Below are positions 25,501-33,436 of a DNA stretch of 64,000 bases, piece after piece. The DNA comes from a virus, in IMG/VR virus record IMGVR_UViG_3300042731_004843, positions 1 through 64,000 of that record; one strand, 5' to 3'. Made by a program: the position numbers and the translations under genes. Position 1 is the stretch's first letter. Every line of letters starts with the position of its first letter. The notes under the pieces were generated by a model. That model searched no databases. It was not told the origin of the DNA and was given only the letters and a program-made list of their open reading frames with translations.

Positions 25501-28143
25501 TCCGACCGTTGGGTGCTAGATCCCGTCACGAACAAGTACGTGCGGGACGATCCCGGAACTTGGAACGATGACGAGCTCGTCATCACAACAGACACTCTAC
25601 CGGACAACCTCTCCGGCGCAGCATACGATGTGCTGCACACGATCACGTACTTCAGTGACTCCACGCAGCCCTTTCCGTCCGCCATCCCGGACATAGCTGG
25701 CCTGTACGATGTACAGCTTGTAGTGAATGACGGGGAGCTCGACAGCTTGCCGGCCACTGCGCTGCTCAATATCACGCAGACATCGGTGCCCCTCGGGTGC
25801 ATACCCGAGGTAGGGTGGATCTGGAACTATCTGGCCGATTTCTGGAACCTTCTAGAGGACAGGGAGGTTATAGAGACGGTGTGGTCTGGCTTCGCCCAGG
25901 CGGCCGCAGCGCAGTTGTTGGTGGCCTGGCAGGTTGACTACAACAAGAGCCTCAAGGACATACAGAGGGTATTCCAGAGGCGTTGGCTGGACTACGACAC
26001 GGTTCTTGATGTAGAGCCCGATGACGCTGAAATCCGTATCATCCGTGGGCCGCTGTTGACACAGGCCGTCACGGCGGGCGTGCTGTTCGACAGCAGCAAC
26101 AATGAGCTGCAGGTGGTCTTCGATGGTGGGGGCATTGAGACGGTAACGTTCTCAGCTGGCCTGCTCACCCCGACACAGATAGCGTCGGAGATCAACACCC
26201 AGCTGGGGTTCACGTCGGACTTGTCTGTGCTGGCTACGGTGGTGAACGACGGTCTCGATGACTACGTACAGCTGGACTACGCATCCCTGCTCAGAATACG
26301 CCCCAACGGTACAGCCAATACTGTGCTTGGGTTCTCCGCCACTGAGTACACCAACAATGATCTGCGGGGAAATCTAGGTGCGGCCATTTCGGTGGACGCA
26401 CTGCGCGCATTTGAGGCCACGCACCCTCCGGTCTTGAATTTTGACGATGCCGGGATAGGGCCCAACGACCTGCTGGTCAAGGCCAGCGTAGGCTACCGTG
26501 TTCAGAAGACCGCTCTGGACGCTGCCACAGGCACACTGACGACCGGTCTGTCCCTCTTGGACGACCTCCCAGATACCAGCTCGGAGGCCTGGGAGGTCCC
26601 ATCGGTAGTCGTGGTGTCCAACGTCTCTGGCGATCCTGATTTCGACTACGAGCTCGTGATACCCAAAGACCTAGTGATCTTCGAGGTCAAAGACCTGACC
26701 AGTCCGTCGGGCCAGGCTACGTCGGAGGTGCTCTGCGAGATCGTGGGAGTGCGGGCCAATCGAATCGGCTTTGATCCGCAGCCTCTACTGGAGATGCTGA
26801 ACGGGGAGCCTGGCAACTACGAGGTCATCTGTGTGGGCGTGAAGCACACGCAAGCGCTACCTGTGGATGACTTGGTGCTCGAGGTGCCGCGGCTGCAAGA
26901 GATCATCAAGAATCCGCAGATCACGTTCGACATGAACACGGACTATCTGATAGACGACTCCCTGGGCCGCAATGCCATTCAGTTCCGTGACGGTACGTTC
27001 AGTTTGACGGACCCACCACCGGACACCTTCTGGGCCGAGGTCACGTATTTGGATAACCGTCCAACAATCGAGGCCAATTTCGGTAGGCTGGTGAATTTCA
27101 CGGTGGAAGACATGGAATCCAGGACGGATGACCTGGACTACCTGTCCGCTGTGCGCGGGTTGTGGTGGGCCTACTTTGGCGGCCCCTCCCTGGACAAGGT
27201 ACGTACCGGGGTGCAGATACTCCTTGGCCTTCCTTTCGCGGAAGAGGAGGGCACGGTCACCTCCATAGAGCCGAACTTCAGCACCACTGAGGGTAGGATC
27301 GTCATGGAGGATGCGATCGACAACAACGTCGTCCGCACGTACTTTTACCCCCTGGACGCCGGGCTGGCCATCAACCAGGCGACGGGGGAAGAGATCAAAG
27401 AGGGGGACCTACTCCCCAGGTTCGCTCCGCTGTCCGGGGGCATAGAGGTCAGGGACTGGGTACAGACTCCGTACTGGTTGGCCAAGTACGTCAGCATGGG
27501 TAAGTACGGGGAGCTGGACAAGTACTTCAAGTTCTTGGTGCGTGGAGACGTGGACACGTTCAATGTCGCCAACATGGTACTGGCCATAGATTTTGTCAGG
27601 AAGATCAAACCGCACTACACGTGGCCGCTGTTCGTGCTGCTCAAGCGCTTGAAGCCCACTGAGGTAGACGTAGACGACGAGTTCTACATTGCGGCCAAGT
27701 TAAAGTTGGTGGACAGTACTTGCCCAGATGAGCCGGGAGCGTTCCGCTACGACGACACCAACGAGGGCCTGCCTGGCCCGCCAGGCAGCCACCAAACAGT
27801 ACAGCCCGGCGTACAGGGCCTGCCCACAAACTGGATCCACCAATACGACGCCGGCCCTGGAACGGATGGCACGGCGTTCCTGTACGATCTCCAGTCGCTA
27901 TGTCCCGCTGAGTCATTGTGGGTACACATCTCGTACATCCATCCGGGATCGGCGGGCTGGTTTTACGACACGATATGGGCCTATGATGACGGGGACACGG
28001 ACGGGGACACGATATCGGACGACCGCCTGCCTCTAAGTGGGCCAGACTCTTCACCTCCAGCCCCGTATGGGCCGCTAGTGGGCGTGATCGACTATGATGC
28101 TACCGTGGCAGCAGGCACATACCACCGAGAGCGTAACCTGTAA
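22576..28143 (+). CDS. Giant tail/baseplate protein: beta-propeller, PKD-like domain and baseplate part
   Basis: An 1855-residue protein with clear regional change. Residues about 1-650 carry repeated Trp/Gly-rich blades (GSWSALSPAV, DDSHIWVNGRTLSPNAYVVY, SSTDIWCTTDTTALWHLESG), looking like Kelch-type propellers. About 700-860 is a concanavalin-like beta domain. About 870-1070 is PKD/REJ-like (PIADAGADQAANIGSAVTHD, NSYDPEGAALTYDWALI). About 1080-1700 is baseplate-like (GWIWNYLADFWNLLEDREVI, one hook-like module near nucleotides 26065-26350, RKIKPHYTWPLFVLLKRLKP). The propeller and PKD parts suggest glycan or receptor contact, anchored by the C-terminal part. The stop is at 28143 after a Gly/Pro-rich tail. 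Confidence 0.82.
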   Translation: MPKTLIAVVPNADIYKRTGGSWSALSPAVDWGGGAGGRMILGLPHGEIVVQRDTSPEFCHRNALTAEWSYKPRASAGSDLFHSGCVVDATHAYAFSEDGYVERFNGLEWYDLTPGGGPLAGGASHGWAAGVEDLWCCNRAGYLWHKVSGGIWTDRFSELTAALPALGITRINDVWSYGSNVYFLAVNWATDTTYLVKYDGVSWTAVGGAPITGATTSDLHTVWGTDDSHIWVNGRTLSPNAYVVYFWNGGSWAAQYASGTPTGVQTDGRSLFGENASVVASCFQSGAADEMLETTDGASWSALTIPPNNTYGLGVQYDSSPLTGEVLLAVGGGPLVLGSTKALYRYDDGVSAWNLFPVQPPWPVASTGSYFAAGLPNGEIIVNDGPNAGYFPDKYLHFDPTTAAWSQVQKPLPVIHPKVSFVRDDNLVVLGATTREIDIWDGVSYSRAPSGMTAGALRGIAAASSTDIWCTTDTTALWHLESGSWVNRWDEARIALGGTNLFFKGVWYVDGAYYFISNDFTGYNGKISKWTPGGGFSLVALIGAPSPGNSTITCDIWARAADDIWVFGYWSNDEVWHWNGSTVTRKFEAPSRKLNMFYSGDHLIHGTDSNPYMFGTTPDNGGAWYESTDTGASWLPITWIDGNRLFGLGKSGDPSSAILPMPTSADWECMDISETEMPDVLITEGVQASRGAPWFSIDGNDDLVIYSDDGTESILTIELPISSTFSFETTFKMSDLPLDLSQLDKERFFVGVYDKQDNAGGVLLSRNGLAMVAAFGTQALTLPGSQNIFDEGEDYWTMRFVVRGDIDRFDLYLTKTDELPATGHVLRYTSAAPVTPPGSLDEVRIEILGQSPTNQTVGKFSTLRCACFDALIPNQRPIADAGADQAANIGSAVTHDGRNSYDPEGAALTYDWALISAPEGSRFKISGSGSTIDDGDADGFTDVFNGGTEAFSEENAPLLQPGDHLLVGGVLHRVSSDRWVLDPVTNKYVRDDPGTWNDDELVITTDTLPDNLSGAAYDVLHTITYFSDSTQPFPSAIPDIAGLYDVQLVVNDGELDSLPATALLNITQTSVPLGCIPEVGWIWNYLADFWNLLEDREVIETVWSGFAQAAAAQLLVAWQVDYNKSLKDIQRVFQRRWLDYDTVLDVEPDDAEIRIIRGPLLTQAVTAGVLFDSSNNELQVVFDGGGIETVTFSAGLLTPTQIASEINTQLGFTSDLSVLATVVNDGLDDYVQLDYASLLRIRPNGTANTVLGFSATEYTNNDLRGNLGAAISVDALRAFEATHPPVLNFDDAGIGPNDLLVKASVGYRVQKTALDAATGTLTTGLSLLDDLPDTSSEAWEVPSVVVVSNVSGDPDFDYELVIPKDLVIFEVKDLTSPSGQATSEVLCEIVGVRANRIGFDPQPLLEMLNGEPGNYEVICVGVKHTQALPVDDLVLEVPRLQEIIKNPQITFDMNTDYLIDDSLGRNAIQFRDGTFSLTDPPPDTFWAEVTYLDNRPTIEANFGRLVNFTVEDMESRTDDLDYLSAVRGLWWAYFGGPSLDKVRTGVQILLGLPFAEEEGTVTSIEPNFSTTEGRIVMEDAIDNNVVRTYFYPLDAGLAINQATGEEIKEGDLLPRFAPLSGGIEVRDWVQTPYWLAKYVSMGKYGELDKYFKFLVRGDVDTFNVANMVLAIDFVRKIKPHYTWPLFVLLKRLKPTEVDVDDEFYIAAKLKLVDSTCPDEPGAFRYDDTNEGLPGPPGSHQTVQPGVQGLPTNWIHQYDAGPGTDGTAFLYDLQSLCPAESLWVHISYIHPGSAGWFYDTIWAYDDGDTDGDTISDDRLPLSGPDSSPPAPYGPLVGVIDYDATVAAGTYHRERNL

Positions 28144-28151
28144 TGGCGGGC

Positions 28152-28180
28152 TTGGAAGAAGCCGGATTCGCGCCTAGAAT
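28152..28180 (+). promoter_or_regulatory. Candidate promoter before the 28202 gene
   Basis: In the 58-base gap, TTGGAA (28152-28157) is followed by a 17-base spacer and TAGAAT (28175-28180), then AAGGAG and ATG 28202. The -10 box is identical to that at 22539. Weak on its own; supported by recurrence. Confidence 0.4.
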
Positions 28181-28201
28181 AGATCCGTCAAGGAGCAGCG
28201 C

Positions 28202-28888
28202 ATGAAGCCGTTCGTCGAAAAGATCGACGCTAAAGCTAACGTAAGGATCATTGCCAGGGAACGCGGGAAGAAAGTACCCAATCTGTGTCGTGAAGAGCAC
28301 AACATCTGGGTCAACATCGGTCGCGAGTACTTGGCTAAGGTCATCTCCCCTACAGCCGGGTTCACTGGGCACGTCAACGATAGCGTAGTTCAGTACATGG
28401 GGCTGGGGATAGGTGGGGACCAGCAGTTGGTAGACCTAACTGGACCTTCCTGGACCACGTTGGCCGCACACTACCCCGGCCAAAACATCTTTGATGATAC
28501 GGACTTAACCATTCCCTATCTCGAGCGACCAGTGAAGGTCACTGGGACAGCTGGTACCGGGACCGCCCCAGGAGACTGGCTGAGTCAGGTGGCTGCGCCA
28601 CCCACCTTCCTCGGCACGCCGATCACTAGTGTGGATTTCGAGACCCTCTTCGACTACACCGATATCAACCTGGCGGGGGCGTACCCCACGGTACCCTTGT
28701 CTGAAGCGGCGCTTGTGTTGTCTAGTGAGGTGAGCAGCAGGCTATCAAACGAGGTCTACGATTACGGCTCACCCCCGGACTACATCAACGTCTCGACCAG
28801 GCAAAGGCTGGTGGCCTACAATACGTTTGCCACTTTGGCCAAGACTGTAGCTGTTTCTCTGGAAGTGCACTGGGAAATCCAGTTTTAG
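28202..28888 (+). CDS. Tail structural protein preceding the tailspike
   Basis: A 228-residue protein behind AAGGAGCAGCGC. It is beta-rich, with conserved-looking stretches NIWVNIGREYLAKVI, VVQYMGLGIGGDQQ and KTVAVSLEVHWEIQF. Proteins of this size and style often sit at the tip of tails, connecting baseplate and fibres. It follows the giant baseplate protein and precedes the tailspike, which fits such a connector. No catalytic motif is visible; the role is inferred from position. Confidence 0.75.
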   Translation: MKPFVEKIDAKANVRIIARERGKKVPNLCREEHNIWVNIGREYLAKVISPTAGFTGHVNDSVVQYMGLGIGGDQQLVDLTGPSWTTLAAHYPGQNIFDDTDLTIPYLERPVKVTGTAGTGTAPGDWLSQVAAPPTFLGTPITSVDFETLFDYTDINLAGAYPTVPLSEAALVLSSEVSSRLSNEVYDYGSPPDYINVSTRQRLVAYNTFATLAKTVAVSLEVHWEIQF

Positions 28889-28900
28889 TGGAGGAATCTG

Positions 28901-31900
28901 ATGGCTCTACCTAACCCACACGGCGCCGCAGCTGGCGAGATCGCCAACAACTCGATCTACGACACCGGCGTAACGCCAGGCTCAACCGGTGGTAAGTTTA
29001 TCGGCTTCGGTGAAGAGGGCACGTCCTTCATCGCCAACAGGGCGCACTGGGCTCTGTCCGAGAACATCGATTACCTCTACCAGATCGTGGCCGGAGATCG
29101 GGCTATTCCTGCTGGAGCGTCCTTCACTTCTGCTGGGCAGAGCACCTACCAGATTACGGACGACGTGTGGTGCGGGGACGCTGGCTACCCAGGCGCCGTG
29201 GGTGTGTTCGACGCTGCCCATAAAGAGGGCATGCTGATCCTCTTTGCCGTGCTGGACGAGAACTACAACGAGCTGACGGACGCTAGCGGCAACGAGGTAC
29301 GTGTCCACATCGTCAGGGACTCGACCAACACCACCGAAGAGTACAAAAACGGATTCATCACCAATCCGGTGATCACGTTCAAGACGATCGACTCCAGCGG
29401 GGCAGATGTTCCTGGAGGCAATCCGTACACCATCCCGGCCGCGCAGGACGTGCGCGTGCTCTACGGCTCCAAGAGCAGTGTGGAGGCCCTACCTGTCGAT
29501 GCGCTAGTGAAGTTCAAGCTGCAGTCGGCAAGTGAGGTGGAGGCCGGTGCCTTCTTGCAGGACGGCACCAAGAAGATGACGGGGGACGCCGACTACGACG
29601 GCAACAAGATCCTCAATCTGGATGAGGCTCGAGGGGCTGCAGGGGCGGACCTACTCATCCGCGCTATTCAGGACTTGAACCTCCAGGGTGACCAGGAACT
29701 CACCCTAAAAGACCAGCATCTGGCAGCTGCGGTAGCTCTATCTCAAGCAGGAGAGCTAGCTGTAAACGGGTACTACCCCAGTATTATCGGCTCGTTGAAC
29801 AGCAAGACCGACATGCTGACGTCGTTGGTTGGCAACCGTAGCTTGGATACGGCCGGCGTACTCACCTTCACAGCTGGCACAGGTCAGGTAGCGTGGCCCA
29901 ATCTGAACGTGACGATAGATGGCGAGCGCCGCGTTATTCCGGCGGGCAACATCATCGTGTCCAATACCGGAACCACGGTCTACTACCTAGCCGTAACTGC
30001 CCTGGGCGCGGTGGTAGAGAGGACTGACCTGCAGGAGACGGACATTCCCTTGACGGCGCACGCCTGGAATGGCGCGGCCTTCAATGTGGCCATAGACCTG
30101 CGCTGGGCATACAACAAAACCACACGTGCGTTCGAGGTCACTTGCGGAGACGGGGGCGGGACGGATTTCGGGGATCTGGATGACGCCGTAGAAGTCGCGG
30201 CAGCCCTCAGTAAGTCCTCCAGGGCGCCTACTGTTGTAAGGGTCAAGGGCGTTGCCCCGATTAGCAGCAGCGTGAATACGATAGTGGTGCGGGAGCCTAT
30301 TGCTATCGTGGGTGAGGGTCCGGGGCTATCCACCATTAAATCGAACAACGCCACCGGTGATGCGAACGACTTCATCGACTGCCAGTCTAACCAGGTGAGG
30401 ATCGAGAACCTCACGGTCATGCATGCTGGAAACAAGCAGCTGGCCGGTCTTGCCGGCATCAAAAATGCCGGGGACTTTAGCATCTTCCGCAATTTGACAT
30501 TCGAGCCCGACACTACCGCCTTCAACTGGAACTTCGCCAACGCCTTCCTGTGGGATGCTGCGGCGGAGGGTGTGCTGATAGAGAAGGTGCGGGGTGGCGT
30601 GCAGTGCTCCGACCAGGCTGGCGGTGGATCATTCATTCTCGGCTCTAACGCAGCCTACACTACGGCCTACCTGACTGAGAGCCGCATCAGAGACGTGAAG
30701 CTGGAGTGGGGCGTTGGCGGCACGCCGGAACACGCCATCGTAGCTAATGGTGAGGGCAACATCATAGAGAATGTAGAGTGCCGTTCAGGTGTGAGCGACT
30801 TCATCTTCATCATCGGCAGCGATTGCATGGTCGACAAGTGTAAGGCGAGCTTGTTCACGGCTGGGGGCGCTGCTCCGGCACACGTGATCTACAAGCCTCT
30901 AGCCGGAGCGACCTACACGGACATGGCCACCATCAAGGACAGCTTCTTCGAGCAGGCTGACTTCGGTGTGCGGCTTTCTGACCTGACGGGCTTGAATGGC
31001 AAACTGACGATCAAGAACTGCCGGTTCAGCGAGATCAATCTGCCGTTCGACTCCTCGGGTGCCGGCACACCGAACCCGGGCTCCAACATCGTCATTGACG
31101 GGAACGAGACACAGTACTCTGCTTGGGGCGTGTTTAACCTTGACGGGGACATCGACTACAAAGTCACGAACAACAACATGTTCTCGGTCAACGGCGATGG
31201 GATCTTCGTTGGGTTTGCCGCCAGTGCGCAGATCAACAACAACTTCATCGAGGGATTTGGGCCATTGGGGACCTACGCCAACGCCATAGAGGTGTCTGTT
31301 GGTCCGGGTGTTGTGGTGGTCAGCAATAACATCATTGGTAGTGCCGGTGCCGGCACCGGCACTAGCCAGGTGCGTTCGGGCCGCAGGTTCACGTTCACAA
31401 ACAATGTTCTTATCGGCGGTGACCTGTCTGGACAAAAGGGGCTTCAGCTCACTGGCGTGTTTCCCCTTTATGCGGACAACTGCACCATCGCGAACAATCT
31501 GATGGGCAACCACGGAGATGGCGGTATCTGGGTACGCCAGGATTGTAACGGCTGCCGTATTGAAAACAACGCCTTCTTCAACGAGGACAAGTGGGGTGTT
31601 TGGGTAGACAATGCAGTGGATACCATAATTTCCGGGAACGCGTTCCTGTCTGATATTCTCGGCATCTTCTCCGGTATAGGCGTGCTGGTTACGGGCACCG
31701 CCGCGGGTTTCGGCTCCAACACCCAGATCATCGGCAACCACTTCCGCGGTGTGGAAGGTATCGGCAACGGCACGTGGTACGGATGCATCTATGTGGTCGG
31801 AGCAGTGGAGGGTGCGGTCTCCGATTGCCAGATCATGGACAACGAGATCTTCGGCTGTGGTTCCACTGATGCCGTACTGCTCAACCAGCTGTGGGCAGGC

Positions 31901-32449
31901 ATCTACTCCAATGGCGTACGCACACAGGTGCAGGGCAACAACGTGCGCGTCCTCAAGGGGTACGTCGGGAACAGCACCACGGTGGGTATTCGTGTGGACT
32001 ATGAGCCGGGTAGCGAGGTTTCGTGCTCCCAGATCATCGGCAACACCGTGCGACACAACATGTCCGATACGCAGAACTCTACGCTCATGTTCGGCATCCA
32101 GGTGGTGGGCAACTTTACCCACATACACACCACCGTGTCCCACAACGTCATTGACTTCAGGGACACCGGGGCCCCTCCCGGTGGCGGGGGCGGCAAGACT
32201 ACAATCGCCATCTATTTCCAGACGGCTAATAGCGTGATCGCGGTGGGCAATATGATCCCCTTCTGGAACCACGCTGCGGCCACCAACTGGGCCATCGACC
32301 TTACGTTGGGCACGAACTCGTTCGTGCTGGCCAACATAACTGGAAACCCTGGGTCGCTACTAAGCAACAACCTCAATCCGGTGGTGTTGCCTCCGGCCAT
32401 AACGTCCGGAAACCTACGAGCCGATTTCAACGTGGGCGCGCTATTTTAA
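28901..32449 (+). CDS. Right-handed beta-helix tailspike/tail fibre
   Basis: An 1182-residue protein with a GTGGAGG-type ribosome site. The N-terminal ~230 residues are an attachment-type domain. From about residue 430 to 1130 it shows dense Asn/Gly/Ile-rich rungs (VRIENLTVMHAGNKQLAGLA, GCRIENNAFFNEDKWGVWVD, SQIIGNTVRHNMSDTQNS), the signature of a parallel beta-helix as in pectate lyases and phage tailspikes. Such spikes bind and often cut surface polysaccharide, but I cannot point to catalytic residues. The chain ends soon after the helix, without a recognisable chaperone domain. It is probably the receptor-binding protein. Confidence 0.88.
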   Translation: MALPNPHGAAAGEIANNSIYDTGVTPGSTGGKFIGFGEEGTSFIANRAHWALSENIDYLYQIVAGDRAIPAGASFTSAGQSTYQITDDVWCGDAGYPGAVGVFDAAHKEGMLILFAVLDENYNELTDASGNEVRVHIVRDSTNTTEEYKNGFITNPVITFKTIDSSGADVPGGNPYTIPAAQDVRVLYGSKSSVEALPVDALVKFKLQSASEVEAGAFLQDGTKKMTGDADYDGNKILNLDEARGAAGADLLIRAIQDLNLQGDQELTLKDQHLAAAVALSQAGELAVNGYYPSIIGSLNSKTDMLTSLVGNRSLDTAGVLTFTAGTGQVAWPNLNVTIDGERRVIPAGNIIVSNTGTTVYYLAVTALGAVVERTDLQETDIPLTAHAWNGAAFNVAIDLRWAYNKTTRAFEVTCGDGGGTDFGDLDDAVEVAAALSKSSRAPTVVRVKGVAPISSSVNTIVVREPIAIVGEGPGLSTIKSNNATGDANDFIDCQSNQVRIENLTVMHAGNKQLAGLAGIKNAGDFSIFRNLTFEPDTTAFNWNFANAFLWDAAAEGVLIEKVRGGVQCSDQAGGGSFILGSNAAYTTAYLTESRIRDVKLEWGVGGTPEHAIVANGEGNIIENVECRSGVSDFIFIIGSDCMVDKCKASLFTAGGAAPAHVIYKPLAGATYTDMATIKDSFFEQADFGVRLSDLTGLNGKLTIKNCRFSEINLPFDSSGAGTPNPGSNIVIDGNETQYSAWGVFNLDGDIDYKVTNNNMFSVNGDGIFVGFAASAQINNNFIEGFGPLGTYANAIEVSVGPGVVVVSNNIIGSAGAGTGTSQVRSGRRFTFTNNVLIGGDLSGQKGLQLTGVFPLYADNCTIANNLMGNHGDGGIWVRQDCNGCRIENNAFFNEDKWGVWVDNAVDTIISGNAFLSDILGIFSGIGVLVTGTAAGFGSNTQIIGNHFRGVEGIGNGTWYGCIYVVGAVEGAVSDCQIMDNEIFGCGSTDAVLLNQLWAGIYSNGVRTQVQGNNVRVLKGYVGNSTTVGIRVDYEPGSEVSCSQIIGNTVRHNMSDTQNSTLMFGIQVVGNFTHIHTTVSHNVIDFRDTGAPPGGGGGKTTIAIYFQTANSVIAVGNMIPFWNHAAATNWAIDLTLGTNSFVLANITGNPGSLLSNNLNPVVLPPAITSGNLRADFNVGALF

Positions 32450-32459
32450 GGAGGTCACT

Positions 32460-32819
32460 GTGGATAAGATCACTGGAGTCATGGCCAGCTGGGAAGCCTT
32501 CCTCCTCGCGTTCGCTGCGTTCGCTATCTTGGGCGTCGTGCGGCAGATGGGCACCAAGAAGGATACCAAGGGCAAGGTAGTGGGTGGTTGGGCGCAAAGT
32601 CGCCCGTTCCGGATGCTGCTTCCTGTGTACCCCTACGTACTGTGCCTGGGCATGATTTTCATCCCCGGCGTTCCTCTACCGGAAAAGCTCGGGGCTGCTC
32701 TGGGCGCCAAGCTACTGTTCGCCCTTTGGGCCGGGTGGCTCTCAGACAAGTCCTTCGAGATCGTCAAGCGCATCCTGGAGAAGGGCTTCAACGTGAAGTT
32801 CGATAAGGCAGGGAGCTAG
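32460..32819 (+). CDS. Membrane protein, holin candidate
   Basis: A 119-residue protein starting at GTG 32460 behind a near-perfect AAGGAGG. It has an N-terminal hydrophobic helix (about 10-27, AFLLAFAAFAILGVV), a second pair around 50-66 and 78-93, and a basic C-terminus. Two to three helices and short length fit phage holins, and the gene follows the tailspike, where lysis genes often lie. No endolysin is recognised beside it, so the call is tentative. Confidence 0.6.
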   Translation: MDKITGVMASWEAFLLAFAAFAILGVVRQMGTKKDTKGKVVGGWAQSRPFRMLLPVYPYVLCLGMIFIPGVPLPEKLGAALGAKLLFALWAGWLSDKSFEIVKRILEKGFNVKFDKAGS

Positions 32820-32821
32820 CC

Positions 32822-33094
32822 ATGCATGAGGCTAGTATGCAGGCGCTTCAAAGTGAGCTGGAGAAAATAGCCAAGACGAAGGGGAGCAGGCGCCTTGCGG
32901 AAGCTATGTTTGGTAGGCTTCGTGCAGCGAGGGGAGGCGGCGTTAAGGGCAGCGAAGTGGGCGCGTTCAGGAAGTTGCGTAGGGCGAACTACGGACCATC
33001 GGAAGCGGCGGGAGCTATCGATAAGGCTAGATGGCGCGGCGATCAGTACGTGAAGGTGCCTGAAGGTTACGGCCATCGCTACATAGATTTTTAG
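32822..33094 (+). CDS. Small basic tagged protein (LQSELEKIA)
   Basis: A 90-residue, strongly basic protein starting MHEASMQALQSELEKIAKTK, another clear copy of the recurrent tag. The rest is Arg/Lys/Gly-rich (RLRAARGGGVKGSEVGAFRK) and ends in an aromatic stretch (VPEGYGHRYIDF). The charge suggests nucleic-acid binding. It sits between two membrane proteins and just before the polyvalent protein that carries related motifs internally. Confidence 0.72.
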   Translation: MHEASMQALQSELEKIAKTKGSRRLAEAMFGRLRAARGGGVKGSEVGAFRKLRRANYGPSEAAGAIDKARWRGDQYVKVPEGYGHRYIDF

Positions 33095-33103
33095 GAGAGC
33101 ACT

Positions 33104-33427
33104 GTGTCCAAGGTCTGGGCTTGGTTGAAGAAAAACTGGAAGTGGTTGATCCTCCCGCTCTGGTTGGTGTCGCTACTCTTAGTCTGGTTCCTCAGCGGCG
33201 GTAAGAGCACCCTGTTCCCTCCGTCCGGTACCACGGATGAGGCTGCCGATGAGGCCATCGCGGCCAAAGACAAGGCCATCGCGGACTTCAGGGCTCGATT
33301 GGATGATCTGCACAAGAAGGCGGAGGAGAGACTGAAGAATGCCTCCGAAGAGCAGATCAAAGAGTATGAGGAGCTCAAAGACAAGCCCGTGGAGGACGTG
33401 GCCAAGTGGATCGACAGCCTCTCGTAG
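33104..33427 (+). CDS. Membrane-anchored coiled-coil protein (inner-spanin-like)
   Basis: A 107-residue protein from GTG 33104 (AGGAGAGCACT upstream). One N-terminal transmembrane helix (about 12-32, WLILPLWLVSLLLVWFLSGG) is followed by a Lys/Glu/Ala-rich coiled coil (about 45-95). This topology is that of phage inner spanins (Rz-like), which need an outer partner. A signal-peptide protein at 37096 is a weak candidate partner. It could also be a simple membrane anchor. Family membership cannot be shown from sequence. Confidence 0.6.
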   Translation: MSKVWAWLKKNWKWLILPLWLVSLLLVWFLSGGKSTLFPPSGTTDEAADEAIAAKDKAIADFRARLDDLHKKAEERLKNASEEQIKEYEELKDKPVEDVAKWIDSLS

Positions 33428-33436
33428 GACTTCCTG

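Noticed and set aside
28143-28205. 20-codon frame starting at TAATG after the giant tail gene
   Set aside because: It is too short, has no ribosome site, and overlaps the next start. The gap is better explained as a promoter.
30899-32272. 457-codon open frame antisense to the tailspike gene
   Set aside because: It lies fully opposite a clear beta-helix gene, has no ribosome site or recognisable domain, and its composition follows from the Asn/Gly-rich codons of the other strand.
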